DNA of 64,000 bases from Canna indica (lineage: Eukaryota; Streptophyta; Magnoliopsida; Zingiberales; Cannaceae), in the NCBI GenBank assembly GCA_034359265.1, contig CP136898.1, positions 42,431,501-42,495,500 on the forward strand, written 5' to 3'. The notes below the pieces were generated by a model. The model was not told the origin of the DNA and did no database searches. It saw only the letters and a list, made by a program, of their open reading frames with translations. Below, in pieces: positions 1-11,266 of this stretch. Position numbers and translations under genes: made by a program. Positions within the stretch are counted from its first letter, which is position 1. Each line of letters begins with the position of its first letter.

Positions 1-734
1 AAGAAAACATGAAATGATCCTCAACTGGATCAGTATGCTGAAATTTGCTTGGCAACCTAAGAAGTGTGGAGCTAAAAATGAAAGGAAATTAGTCACATCC
101 TATTCTAATTTTCTCTAAGTAAAACACTTACCATAAATATTTCATGTTACTCATTCTGGCCATAACTAATCTGAATTAAATTTGTCCCATAATTTAGTAG
201 TATTGTTCGTTATCGTCGATAGCAGCTGATATTGCATGTTACTCATCCTATTTTTCACTTTCTCTTTTTTAGAAGGATATTGCAAATCATGGTATTTGTT
301 TTCCAGCATAATACTTTAAGACACAAGGGAGCTTTTCTCTTTTTATGTATTTCTTATAAATACACTATTTTAATTGAAAAATGCTTCCTCTGTTCTTCAG
401 TATACATACATATATATATATATATATGGGGATTTCCAGTTGAATTAGATAATGATAAAGCATGGTATGATAAGATCGACTGTAATGAAGATTTAGGTGG
501 TGCTAAAATTAGCGAAGTCCTCATATGGTGAAGCGTCGATTCTTCATCTTGTGAAGCTAATTTCAAGTAATTTCTATCAATACTAATCGACTATCACATA
601 AATATATAATGGTTTCATCAATTATTATTTATTCATTTTTCTTCGAATTTTATTGCCTAAGAATAAAACTTCAAGGAAGATACAAGATTAGGTGAGAAAG
701 ACATGAAGACGTTCTGCTGTGCTCCATGGAGTAC
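1..734. other. AT-rich flank, no gene seen
   Basis: AT-rich sequence on the 3' side of the CASP-like gene, which reads leftwards. A short (AT)n tract lies near 408-427. I looked on the minus strand for the expected third CASP-like exon, with its conserved last membrane span, and did not find it. It may lie beyond the left edge or be lost. Confidence 0.5.
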
Positions 735-1267
735 CTGATCGCCGGCAAAAATTATCCACGCATGGCTGCGGGATGGAATCACAGACGAACCCTGGACAAG
801 CTTCTTCACGCTTAGCAGCAGTTGCAGCAGGGAATGCGCCGCCACAGTCGCCAAGATTCCCACCAAATACCTGCAAACCAAAGGAGGAATCTCCTTAATT
901 TTCGAAGGGGAGAGAATTTATTAATGAAGTAGAAGAGGGCTTACTCCAAGGAGTCGGAGAAGGACCACTTGGAGTAGAGCGTGATCTGGAAGCCGAAGAC
1001 CGAGAGGCTCCCGCGCTGCTCGGCCGTCACCATTGCGGCCAGCGAGAGCACCGACGCCACCACCGTGGCGAGCCGCACTCCCACAGCCACTGTGTCCCAC
1101 CTCGCCGGAGTTCGCTGGCCCTTCCTCCCCGCAACCCGCACTAGGGGCCCGCTCATTGTCCCGGAGTCGGCGGCCACCACAGCCGCTGCCTTCCCCGCCT
1201 CCGGCATTTGTATCCCCAGCACCACCTCCCCCGCCGCTGATTTCCTTCCATCTGTTGGCGCGTCCAT
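735..1267 (-). CDS. CASP-like membrane protein, exons 1 and 2 (partial)
   Basis: CASP-like (CASPL, formerly UPF0497) four-span plasma-membrane protein, a family related to the Casparian-strip scaffold proteins. Exon 1 is 945-1267 and exon 2 is 735-870. The splice sites are clear: GTAAG donor at 944, GCAG acceptor at 871-874, and a second GTACT donor at 734. Phases agree (323 nt, then 136 nt, closing exactly on a codon). Residues 1-55 are a variable hydrophilic N-terminus, residues 58-80 a first membrane span, followed by the family signature TLYSKWSFSDSLEYLVG across the intron, a second span near 110-130, and HAWIIFAGDQ leading into the third. The start at 1267 is the first Met that gives a family-sized N-terminus; an upstream in-frame Met at 1366 lacks family resemblance. 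The third exon is not in the window. No break is visible in the two exons. Confidence 0.85.
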
Positions 1268-3700
1268 CTCTCCACTTGCGACAGAAGCAGCAAGACAAGG
1301 AGCAGAAGCAGAGGCACGAAAACTAGAAACGAGGAGGCATCGGTTCTTGTACGCCAACCAGTACACGTGGCAAAATAACAGGGGCCGCCGTTGTCCAGTT
1401 CAGAATAACCAATATAAATTTTCGACATACACAGAGTGAGTAAACATAGATAATAATAACCTCTCTTATTATGTTCACTTAGTCATTTCTCAGATTAACT
1501 CAGATTAACCTTTCACTTGTTTGTTGTGGATTAAAATGAGCTTTAAATATGATTTGGCATTACCTTGATTCAGGCCCGTGACATTATATTTAAATCCTAG
1601 AGATGAGTCCGATGACTTCACGAACATTCACGTGAGTACTTGAGTGACTATTTTTGGTTGCTTATTTTGTGAGTCTCTACCAGCAGACGATAACAATGAC
1701 TAAGTTAAAGGCAAGGCAAGATGGAGTATGTCTTATAGCAATTAATGAGCCAATGATATGACACAGCATGAAGGCAAAGCACAGTTTGATCAGAAGACCA
1801 CTGTCTCCATGAAGGTAAAGGACAGCTAAATGCAAAGCTCAGAAGACCACTCCATAGACCATGAAGACAAAGCACAGCTAAATTAATGAATTAAATCATC
1901 CTGCACCCAACTAATTAACGAGTCTCCTTGTCCTTCGAAGCTGCTGCACCAAAATGAAGCATTTGAGAAGACAATTGGCAGAAGAAAGAAAGAATGTCAG
2001 ACTCACATTAATTGAATCAACAATATCAAATTTTTAAAATTTTCAAAATCAAAATATAATATCAGAAATTATCAACATTGTAATCAAATTCAAAAAATAT
2101 TCAAAATACAAATCTACTAAAACTATTTAAAATAACCATTAATTTAATTATGAAAATTTATTCTAAAATCTTCAAAAAAAAATCATAATAAATCTAGATT
2201 AGTGAATGATTTTTTAAAATATTTTTTTAAAATTTTAAAATACATTTTCATAGATAAAATAATCACTTGAAACTCCTAAAAATAGTTTGACAATGAAAAT
2301 ACATCTTAAAATTTTAAAAAAAATTCAAAAAATTATTAAAAAATTCATTCATTAATTTAAAATTATTGTAATTTTTTAAAGATTTTAGGATGCATTTTCA
2401 TAATCAAAATGACCACTTTGAATAATTTGAGTATAAGAGTATTTTTGGTATTTTTTAATATGATTCTGGTTTTAAAATTTTCAAATACTATATTTTGATT
2501 TTGAGAATTTTGAAATGTCATATTCAAGTTTAGGGAAAAACTTGTAATAAGTTGACGTACCTTCTAGTGTCTTAAGACCTTATTGATGCAATTGAAACTC
2601 TTCTATTATCTTTATTACGTTCTCAATTTTGTTTACAATAGGATCATAATTTGAATTATCATTATAAGTTAATTTAGCAATTTCTCCCAACCATAATATG
2701 GATTAAGGAAATTTTCGGATCCAGGATTCAAAATTTTTAATATTCATAATTATTTTTTCAAAAATTTCAAAATGCTCTTGAGTTAGATCCGGTATTTATT
2801 GCTATAATTATAAATAATATACATAGCAAATTATATTTATCAGAAAATGATGAATTGATCTCACTTGTTCTAGTTTCACAATTTTTTAAAAAAATTGAAA
2901 CCTACTATATTATCAAGAAATTATAAATGCTATCAACAATGAACGAAATAAATCCATTAAAAAAACCTTAATATTGTATTTATCATTATAGTTATTAAAA
3001 AATAATGAATTAGTCTTACTTATTTCAGTTCCACACTTTTAAAAAAGTTCAGAACTTACTATATTCCAACTTTTGCAAAAGTTTGAAACCGAAACCGAAT
3101 ACCGAATCGAATTCGAGGGCATTTCGAGGGTTTTAAGAAAAAAAATTATGAATTTTAGAAAATTGCTCAAGTTAATTAATTGATTAATGTTGTATTCTAT
3201 TGAATTTATATTTCCTTAATAGCTAGCAATCCTCAAACTTTTTACTTCCTCAAATTGAAAGTTGAGTACAATTATTGACTTCCTCTCAACCTTTCTTATA
3301 TCTTCCTCAAGTTTTTTACTCTATCTTCGTCTCCTTCTCTCTCAACTCTGGTTCCATGTAGCATCATTTGTTCACATGATCCAAAATCCCACTACAAGGC
3401 ACACAACATCGTAGTGAAAAACTTTTATTTGACTAACATCCATAACTAATATACAATGGGATGATTCATGCGGTAATGAACTAATTTCAACTTTTGTGTT
3501 TAGTGAGCACAAGATAAATAAAGCTTTTATGTGATAAGTCACAATTTTTCCACAACTAAATATCAACTTGTCATCACAATAATGATCATTCTTTTAAGTT
3601 TACAAAAAAACAATTATATGATATTTCCACGTACAATATATTTAGAGTTCTTATATTTATAGATAAATAATTACCTCTAATTCAGGCTTTTGTTGTAGTG
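1268..3700. other. AT-rich intergenic stretch
   Basis: No coding region recognised. Short direct repeats around 'tgaaggcaaagcacag' occur at about 1768-1880. A probable MITE is listed separately. CACTAC occurs at 3390 and GTAGTG ends at 3700, but no matching TSD supports a complete CACTA element. Confidence 0.4.
2024..2520. repeat. Possible AT-rich MITE with inverted ends
   Basis: The left end (about 2024-2065) is nearly the reverse complement of the right end (about 2470-2515) over some 30 bp, around the core TATATTTTGATTTTGA. A weaker inner inverted match lies at 2150-2215 against 2320-2400. No TSD was identified, so this could also be chance in very AT-rich DNA. Confidence 0.3.
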
Positions 3701-3775
3701 ATGGTGGTTGGTTAGGCTTCAGGGTACGGTGTGGTATTTTCGATCGGTGAACCTGGCAGGATTTGAGGCATGATA
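3701..3775 (+). repeat. LTR-end remnant, left member of an inverted pair
   Basis: This 75-bp piece resembles the terminal part of the chromovirus-type LTRs in this window (GGTTAGGCTTC, a GGTA-rich block, then GGATTTGAGGCATGA-). Its reverse complement occurs at 12443-12517, so both lie at the outer edges of the palindrome region. About 35 bp to its left also match inverted sequence right of 12517. In this left copy 2.27 kb (about 3794-6062) separates the remnant from the main palindrome arm. On the right the two pieces are directly joined. Confidence 0.6.
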
Positions 3776-4946
3776 ATATTTATAATTAACCAATTTAAAA
3801 ACAACATAAAAAATAAAAATAAAACATAATAAAAGATGATGTCTACCGCATTAAGCAACAAAAGAAAAATCTTTGTCATAAGAGTCTTCTAGCCTCAACA
3901 TCCTAAATCTAGATTTTTTTTTATTTGTAATATGTAAAAGTTAGCATTGATCCAATTTAAAAGATAATTGATTAAATGTATTGAGAGGTATATTAGGTCA
4001 ATCATGTGTGAAATTAATTATATATTTTTATTATAATTAGCTATTTACGACATTTATTACATCAAATTAATGTCATAAAATTAAAATGCCAGAAATTAAT
4101 TTCTCATTAATATTAAAAACAATACCTTTTAAATTTTCCTAGAAACATAAAAGAAATAAAAATTTCAATGACATTTAAACTTGAGTAGAAAATTAAAAAT
4201 GCTAATTATTAAAAAAAAAACATTTTGCCCATATATAAAATTCATATCGATTAACTAAAATAGAAATTTACTTAAATGAATGTCCTGTCAAACATGAAAT
4301 TAAGTGGTAAATATTAATTAGCCAAAATGAATATTTATGCAAATGAATATCCCAATTTAATAATGAATAAATCAATAATAAATAAATAAATAAATATTAA
4401 TTAGCCAAAATGGAAATTTATACAAATAATAATCAAAATGAGTGATGCGAATTAAATAATCAATATTAATAGTTAATCAGAGTAAAAAAATTCTATATTT
4501 GCGACATCTTTTGATCTTGCTTATATATATATATATACATTAGCCGCAAATTGATTAATTACAAGTGTTAGTCGAGTACTCATAGTTTGGTAGTTAGACA
4601 TAGACCTGTATAAATTTATTAAAACTTTAAAAGATAGTTATAAGTTAATATAATAATATCAACATTAATATATTTGTGCGTGGATTGAATCAAACGAGCA
4701 AGCATGCCCACCAATAGTGCTTGTCATATTACCTATTCCAACCTCCCAAATTGACAAATTAAGGTGATCGATCATGACATTGAGAGAATTCATACACTAA
4801 CAAAATGATCATCACAAATTAATCGACACAAATGCATATTATAATTCCAACTAACTAGATATATATATTTCTTAAATTATTTCAATGCCCACAAATTAAA
4901 ATGATGATGAAAATTTTGTTTGGAGCAATTATTACATGTTCTCTAT
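3776..4946. other. AT-rich stretch, no gene seen
   Basis: Very AT-rich, with short (TA)n tracts near 4520-4540. No ORF or repeat family recognised. It lies 3' of the cysteine-rich peptide gene. Confidence 0.4.
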
Positions 4947-5728
4947 CTAATGCGCGGCTGGTGGCGGGCACTTGGGATTGCAATGAACACAGTGATCTTC
5001 ACATATTTGATTCGACACATAACATAAGTTAGTGGACAAGCAGCAGAAGCACGGGTCCATTCCTGGGCATGAATCTTTAACACAAGAAATAAATTCAATC
5101 TTGGTCTCCACTGATATAGGAACACTCACTTCCTCCAGTTATATAAGATCAAAAATAATCTTTTTTTTTCTTTTGAAAATACGTAAATAAATTTCTTCGT
5201 AGTAATGGGACTATTCCAATTATAATAGTCATGGAGAAGGAACCGCAATAAATGCAAAGAGGGAACATCCCGAATACAGGATTGAAGGGTTTGGACCAAG
5301 ATTTCCATATGGACGGGATGAGGTATTAGTATATCTGATAAATAATTTAAATGCAATAATTTATCCTCAAAAAAAGGAAATATTGAATGAATAGATTGGA
5401 AATTGTGAGATTTTGGTATTTCTTTTTCTTCAAGGGAAGATACTAATTGCAGCGAGAATGAGACTTTCACAATGACTGCAAAACCTTCTAATATCATCTG
5501 AGAAAAAAGATGGGAATAAAAATATTCACGACCTGATGTTAATTTCATCAAGAATTAGTACATAATGGTCATAATTAAACACCAAGAAATGGATCGATAG
5601 TATTACTACTAATCAAGCAAATTTAATTTATTATTATATAAAGAAAGAAAGAAATACTCACCTTAATTCAAGCCATAGAGACTAGTAAGAACAAGGAACC
5701 CGATGGCCAAACGTGTGATGATAGACAT
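4947..5728 (-). pseudogene. Cysteine-rich secreted peptide, ESF1/MEG-like, probable pseudogene
   Basis: Exon 1 (5662-5728) encodes a hydrophobic signal peptide starting at ATG 5728 and ends at a perfect GTGAGT donor. Exon 2 (about 5128-4947, TAG stop at 4947) encodes the mature domain. Its cysteine spacing is C-x4-C-x5-C-x-C-C-x5-C-x6-C-x3-C-x2-C-x3-C, with the CFCC core and later EDHC typical of EMBRYO SURROUNDING FACTOR 1 / maternally expressed gene (MEG) peptides. These are small secreted peptides known from endosperm and seed. The odd point is an in-frame TAA (5663-5665) immediately before the last base of exon 1, so normal splicing would give only a 21-residue signal peptide. An AAG acceptor at 5129-5131 otherwise restores the frame exactly. 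Either this is a dead copy or another donor is used. The intron carries a chloroplast matK fragment. Confidence 0.6.
5126..5520 (-). pseudogene. matK: Nuclear copy of chloroplast matK (NUPT) inside an intron
   Basis: The minus frame of 5126-5551 translates to an internal part of maturase K. Recognisable stretches include [39 protein letters not shown] and [19 protein letters not shown], then a match ending at RLFLILYN (about 5140). matK is the group II intron maturase of the chloroplast trnK intron. Only about 130 of its roughly 510 residues are present, without either terminus or the trnK exons, so this is transferred plastid DNA. The frame is still open, which suggests a fairly recent arrival. 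It lies wholly within the intron of the ESF1-like gene, close to that intron's acceptor. The right boundary is approximate because the match weakens beyond about 5520. Confidence 0.85.
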
Positions 5729-6063
5729 ACTGCTTTTGATTCAAGCTTAATTGAGGGTAAACGAAATCAAAGCCAGCCCTATTTATAGCTTAATTTTGGA
5801 ATCAATAGAAGATATTTTATTTTGATGTCATTAATGTTGCAAAATTTATATATATATAAAAAAAATGTAATTTCTCTTTGTTGAATGGAATAATATTAAT
5901 TAATAATTGGTTGGCAAACTTGGCTAAGAGTTAAATCTAAAGATTCGAATAATCGGGAGGATCAATATGACAAACAAACACTTTATATATTAAATGTTAA
6001 ATATATAAAGCGTATGTTTCCTTGTCGAAAGTTACTAAATCTTAATCAAGCAATTTTTCAAAA
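5729..6063. other. Upstream region of the cysteine-rich gene
   Basis: AT-rich sequence holding the TATA box of the minus-strand gene. Nothing else is recognised before the palindrome arm begins at about 6064. Confidence 0.4.
5780..5787 (-). promoter_or_regulatory. TATA box of the ESF1-like gene
   Basis: On the minus strand this reads TATAAATA inside GCTATAAATAGGG, 52-59 nt upstream of the ATG at 5728. That spacing allows a short 5' leader. The match to the plant TATA consensus supports the chosen start of exon 1. Confidence 0.65.
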
Positions 6064-7699
6064 TCGAAATAACTTTAATTATGAAAATTTTCGAATCATA
6101 AATTATAAAAGATTAATTCATAAATATTTTTAAAATTAGAACAAAAAATAGTTAGAAACTTTAGTCGTAACAGGACTGAACTAGTACTATTGGGCCTGAT
6201 CGGATTAGACCCAGCAGTGCCCTATAACCTGACTAGAGCCAGATCAGATGGCTCCACCTAGCCAAACAAGAACATCCACGTCATTTCTTATCATGGGGGA
6301 TACACTTACAAGCCCGTTGTCCGCTAGTGTCATGGGGGTTTCTAGAGAATCGTCGATTGTTGAGCTCGTCGATTGGGATTTAATCATGTCCTCGTTGTTG
6401 GCCGTTGGATAGGGGGGTTGACATTCTTTGGCCTATAAGGTGACTCTTTCCTTCCTTGTTTTGAGCCTTTCTCGTGTTCTTTGGCGTTCGTTCTTAATAG
6501 GTTTTTGCTGGTGTTCTCTTGGTTTCTTTCCTCTTCCGTTGGTAACCCCCTTTGGTTAGTCTTCTTAGTGTTTTTTTTAATTTTTGTATTGTTGGTGTTG
6601 GCTTTAGGTTCGCCTTCTTCACGATCCATTTAGTCGTACAATAACTACCCTGTGCTCTTCCACTATTTTTTGAAATGAATTGTCCAACATCTTTTCGTTG
6701 TGTAGGTGAGATGTCTTCATTGCTAAAGGTATCAGGCATACACGCCCGATTGGCAGAAATATGGGAGAGCACTTTAAATGGGAGGGGGAAGAATCCGTTA
6801 GTGGATAATTTGTTGAAGCCTATAACGGCTTCACAGTCTCGAAATCCAAGAGTTCCTAGGGCTTGGACGAAGGCGGTTGGGTCATCAGCGTCTTCGAACT
6901 CTCTGATCGTCCTTGGCTCACCTTGGAGGCGCCGGAAAAGAGCTAGGGGCTCCCACGGAATCTTGCTTCCTCAAGTGGCTACTCGCTCACGGGGGGATGA
7001 GTTCATGTTGCCAGAGGTGGCAGTGGTAGCTGGTGTGTCACCGAGAACTCGGCAGCATGTTTCACCTTTCACATATGTTCTAGTAATCAATCGGGTTTTC
7101 CCGAAGGAGTGGATCCTTGGGAGTATGTCCAACTCCCGATGTGTAGGTTGAGAGACTATATGTCTAGAGACTCCAAGGATTAGTCTCGAGAGCTTGAAGC
7201 ACTGAGGTTCAAGATGGTTGAAGTGGAGAGGGTCTTGGCGGCGAAAAATGATGAAGTCGCGTGCCTGAATGTCTTTGTCTTCTAGTCCGCTGCCCTAATA
7301 ACATAGGTGGAAAGCAAGTCTAAGGCGGAATTTGAAATGTTTTACCTTGATCTTGTCGCGGCGGTGGTGGAGAGTTCCCATTTGAAAACCGAGGCTGATG
7401 AAGCCAAGGCTGAGGTTAGGAGGTACAACTTGGCAAGGCAAACTCTTGAGGATGAGACGAGATGCCTTTGAGATAATGCTCTTGCAATGTGTATAGAGGG
7501 TTTTGAAAGAGCAGTAGAACATGCTAAGCACTTTGCTCCTGGTGCCGACTTATCTGGAGTTGACTTCCTCAAGGAAATTAGAGATGGTGTTCTGGTGAAT
7601 CCTGAGGTCGAGGAGGATTTTTCTTGGTCCCTTGGCGTAGAACCTTCGGCCACAACTCTGGGTTAGTGCTCATTTTCTCCACGGGAGGGATATTGTTCC
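6064..7699 (+). repeat. Left arm of a 1.6-kb-arm palindrome
   Basis: The arm is the reverse complement, with scattered differences, of 7830-12421 once the solo LTR at 8282-11266 is removed. Lengths agree (about 1.64 and 1.60 kb). Order inside the arm: an AT-rich edge (6064-6173), the start of a Tat-type LTR (about 6174-6330, beginning GTAACAGG), then the coiled-coil ORF region of the same Tat family (6331-7669), then the inner edge. The LTR is cut short and joined to the ORF region, unlike the order in the full Tat element at 20.5-41.5 kb, so the arm was already rearranged when it was duplicated. The central loop is about 130 bp (7700-7829). Confidence 0.8.
6675..7669 (+). pseudogene. Tat-element coiled-coil ORF remnant, left arm
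   Basis: The reading frame is broken. Its first part (6675-7151) opens with MNCPTSFRCVGEMSSLLKVS. A coiled-coil-rich part follows (about 7200-7470, with AEVRR-NLARQTLEDE), then a conserved tail around GFERAVEHAKHFAPG with DLSGVDFLKEVRDG (in the right-arm copy). In-frame stops, for example just after 7468, prevent one continuous protein. The same protein is encoded by the right arm on the opposite strand and, more completely, by the Tat element (21.1-22.5 plus 30.1-30.8 kb). The tail resembles proteins annotated in plants as putative gypsy-type transposon proteins. That resemblance is from memory and unverified. Confidence 0.6.
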
Positions 7700-7862
7700 G
7701 AGGAGGGATGCTCCTCAGTGCTGAAAGTTTTCAAAAACCAGCCCACACACAGGCAAGCAAAAAATTCAAACATTTACTATGGAGAGATTACATCATCATT
7801 GGTAGGTATGGTGGGAGTATCCCTCCCTGGATTAATATCCCTCCCCGTGGAGAAAATGAGCA

Positions 7863-8222
7863 CTAACCCAGAGTCGTGGCCGAAGGTTCTCCTCCAAGGG
7901 ACCAAGAAAAATCCTCCTCGGCCTCAGGATTCACCATAACACCATCTCTAACTTCCTTGAGGAAGTCAACTCCAGATAAGTCGACACCAGGAGCAAAGTG
8001 CTTAGCATGTTCTACCGCTCTTTCAAAACCCTCTATACACATTGCGAGAGCATTATCTCGAAGGCATCTCATCTCATCCTCAAGGGTTTGCCTTGCCAAG
8101 TTGCTCCTCCTAACCTCAGCTTTGGCTTCATCATCTTCGGTTTTCAAATGAGAACTCTCTAGCACCGCCACGGCAAGATCAAGGTAAAACATTTCAAATT
8201 CTGCCTTAGACTTGCTTTCCAC
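7863..8222 (-). pseudogene. Tat-element coiled-coil ORF remnant, right arm, inner part
   Basis: An open frame of 119 residues on the minus strand. Residues 1-60 are charged and heptad-like (coiled coil), followed by GFERAVEHAKHFAPG and DLSGVDFLKEVRDG, then an acidic tail and a stop. It is the intact-frame version of the tail that is broken in the left arm. Its natural upstream part lies at 11267-11810, displaced by the solo LTR, so the gene cannot be read through. Confidence 0.6.
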
Positions 8223-8281
8223 CTCTATTATTAGGGCAGCGGACTCAGAGACAACGACATTCAGGCACGCGACTTCATCAT

Positions 8282-11266
8282 TGTAATACCCAAAATCTTA
8301 ATAGCAATATTTTATTCTTGAGCAAGGGATCGTGGGCCATAGTTAGCGAGGATTGGCGGGAAGCTTCAGGATTAGAGAGAGTAAGCATTTAATGTAGAAA
8401 AATTAAGAGAAATTTTATTTGCCTTATCTCTATGATTTAGCATTATAGGATGATAGAGGATCTCGAGGTGAATTTAGCGGTGCAACCGGGTCTTGAATCG
8501 AAGTTAGAACAGGTGAGTTATGAGCTATTTAAGTTGGATAGCTTATGTAGAGGTATTTTGGTCATTTGGACCCAACCAGTGTCTATAAATTAGACCTTGG
8601 GGTGTGCGGCCAAGGATTTTTAACCGCATGCCACCTGAGACAAAGGAGAGAGGGCGCCGTCGAGGAGGAGGAGCCGCCGGAGCCGGATTTTTGCTAGTTT
8701 GTCGGTGTCCGATCGGGGGAAGATCTTGCGCATCTTTTCCTTCCATTTTCTCTCTGTCCAGTGAGTAGATTTAGGCCTTCTTTTATCCAATTCTTTATTC
8801 ATGTCACTGTTCTCATGTTTCGGGATTTTTCATCGATTTTTAACACATTTTCTTGTATTGGATCGGAAGTCGAATCAGTCATTTCTTAATTAAACCATGT
8901 TGTTTACCCCTTTTGGAATAAAATATTCTTTCTTTCTTTTTTCCTTTTTCTTTTTCTTTCTTGTTCACCCTGCCGGTCGGCGCCCGATGAGGCGCCGCGA
9001 CGGCAGCGGGAGCCGACGAGGCGCCGCGGAGGGCAACGACACCGGGCGTGGCGTCGCTGCCACGCACGGGCAGCCACGCGAGGCACCGGCATCGGTGTCG
9101 GCGTTGGTGCCAGGGTTGCTGGTAGAGGGAGGTGGCTGGGAACCCTAGATGTTGGGTGAGGGAGATGAGATGAAATGGAGGGCTGAGATTGATTTGGGTG
9201 AGATGAATGACTGGATTGAATTGGTTGAGATGAAGGGCATGGATTTGATCTTGTGTTGATGGAGGGATGAGATTGTATCAGGTTAGATGTAAGGCTTAGA
9301 TTGCATCTTGTGTATGTAAGGCTATGATTGCATCTAGTTAGATGTATGACTGTGATTACATCATGTAGATGGAGGGCTGTAATTGCATCTTGTTAGATGT
9401 AAGGCTGAGATTACATCATATTAAATAGAGGGTTGTGATTGCATCATGATAGGTGGAAGACTGAGATTGCATCATGATAGATGGAAGGTTGAGATTGCCA
9501 TCATGATAGATGGAAGGTTAGGATTGCATTAAGATAGATGTAAGGCTATGATTGCATTATGATAGATGGAAGACTGAGATTGCATTAGAATAGATGTAAG
9601 GTGGTGATTGCATCATGTTAGATGTATGACTAAGATTGCATCATGTTAGGTGGAAGGTTGAGATTTCATTGCTGATTTATTGATTGTAACACCGTCATAT
9701 TCATTCGTAATAGTGAATTATGAAATAAATTTAAGGTAATTTTTTTATTATTCTAAATAATTATTTGGAGGTCTTAAGGTTAGCAAAAATATTCATGTTA
9801 TATATAAAATTTCACCTAATCGACGTTCCGGATTCATTGGCGAGGTATGTTTCGCCATCATACATTCGGATTTTGAAAACAGTAGCCGGACATTGCCTCG
9901 TTTTGCATGCCAAGCTAAAAAATCATATTTTTCTATGATTTTATGGTTCAATCTAAGATGATTCATAGATATAGTAGTTAATGAGGTAAATCTTATCCTA
10001 GATCAGTGATTTCTATAACGAGTTATTTTATCATGTTCAAGTCCATTAATTTATAGTTGGAGTTACTTTTGCATTACTTTCATGATACACATGCATCTAT
10101 TCTTACAGTGCTATAATTCTATTTCATAATTGTTATTTGTGCTGAGTGTTCATGATTTATGTGCACTATTTTTACATATATATCTGTATGTGATTCTGAT
10201 GTATGGCAGGAGGAAGTGGAGGATAAGGTATGCACTTGAGATACCCTTTATTATCTGTTGAAAGCACATCTTATTTATGCTTATATACCTGCGTGTGTGG
10301 TGTTGTGATGTGCTTATTGCATTTCCCGGAAGCCTCGCCGGTGAGGGGAGGGTATGCCCCAAAGAGACAATGTTGGCCTTATTCCGGAAGTTCGGCTGGT
10401 GAGGGGAGATCATACCCCAAAGAGACAGTCTGGAGACCCGAGCAGGTGAGGGGAACGTATGCACCAACAACTTAGCTCGGAAGAGCCAGTGTCAGTGAGG
10501 GGAGGGTATGCCCCAAAGAGATGACACTGAGTTGGGTGGTAGTTCGGCGGCCACCCGTCTACATACCCTATGTGGCTATGTGGGACCGACGTGTCCGGGG
10601 AGCATGCATATGATTGAGGTGTTGCATTGCATGCATATGATTGAGGTGTTGCATTCTTCCTATTTTATTGCTGTAGATATTATATACTTGTTGACTGATG
10701 TTGATTTATTACATAGAGTTGTGGATATATTATTGCTGATTTCTTCTAACGTTTTGTTACGTTATTTATATCGGTTATTTGTGTTTTTATGCATGATGAT
10801 TGATTTGGTGAATTGAGGACTGATATGCTCACTAAGTCCTAGTTGGACTTACCCCTCATTACTATTGTTTTGCAGCACCTGAGTTAGATCTGAGAGGTAC
10901 CGAGGTGCAGTAGCGCGGCTGGTGGTGGCAGGACAACGGGTCTCGTGAGATGTCGTGATCGAGGAGGATACTTGAGTCATTTTAGTGTCTCTTTGAGTTA
11001 TTGAGTTATGTTGACCCGGGTTGTGGTTTTCGCATTTTGTTTTTATTTTAGGAGTCTTGTTTATTTATTTGAACTCCTTTTTAATAACTTGTTCAGTGTA
11101 TTCATATTGAGTTTTGGTTCGGTTGTTCTCGTGATGTCATGTCTATTCTTTTCAAAAAAAAAAAGTTCCTCCCACTGTTCAGGTTATTGTTGTTGTGTTT
11201 GAGTTAGGTTAGGCTTCGGGGTATGTTGCATATCGTGGCTGATCATACCGGGTTTGGGGTGTGACA
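8282..11266 (+). mobile_element. Solo LTR, Tekay/Del-type chromovirus, 2,985 bp
   Basis: The ends are TGTAATACCC and GGGTGTGACA, near-inverted as in LTRs. A perfect 5-bp TSD, ATCAT, lies at 8277-8281 and 11267-11271. No internal region, primer site or second LTR is present, so this is a solo LTR left by recombination. TATAAATTA at 8583 fits a promoter on the plus strand. Inside are a GC-rich block (8950-9130), a 28-bp minisatellite (9285-9680) and about four units of a block near GAGGGGAGGGTATGCCCCAA (10330-10520). The length and terminal sequence relate it to the LTRs at 27338-30145 and 34152-40010. Confidence 0.9.
9285..9680 (+). repeat. 28-bp minisatellite, about 14 units, inside the solo LTR
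   Basis: Consecutive units align at a 28-bp step around the core GATTGCATCATG preceded by ATGGAAGG or ATGTAAGG. Units diverge at several positions. One unit has gained a base (near 9498). It is non-coding. Confidence 0.85.

Noticed and set aside
981..1439. Plus-strand ORFs opposite the CASP-like exon 1
   Set aside because: Shadow frames of a GC-rich real exon; no family resemblance, and the minus-strand exon has splice sites and conserved motifs.
3390..3700. Possible complete CACTA MITE (CACTAC ... GTAGTG)
   Set aside because: Only eight bases of the ends are inverted and the flanks show no 3-bp TSD. The right end also occurs in the palindrome partner without the left one.
9285..9680. Regular 28-bp repeats as a CRISPR-like array
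   Set aside because: Units are contiguous with no unique spacers, and the setting is a plant retrotransposon LTR. It is a minisatellite.
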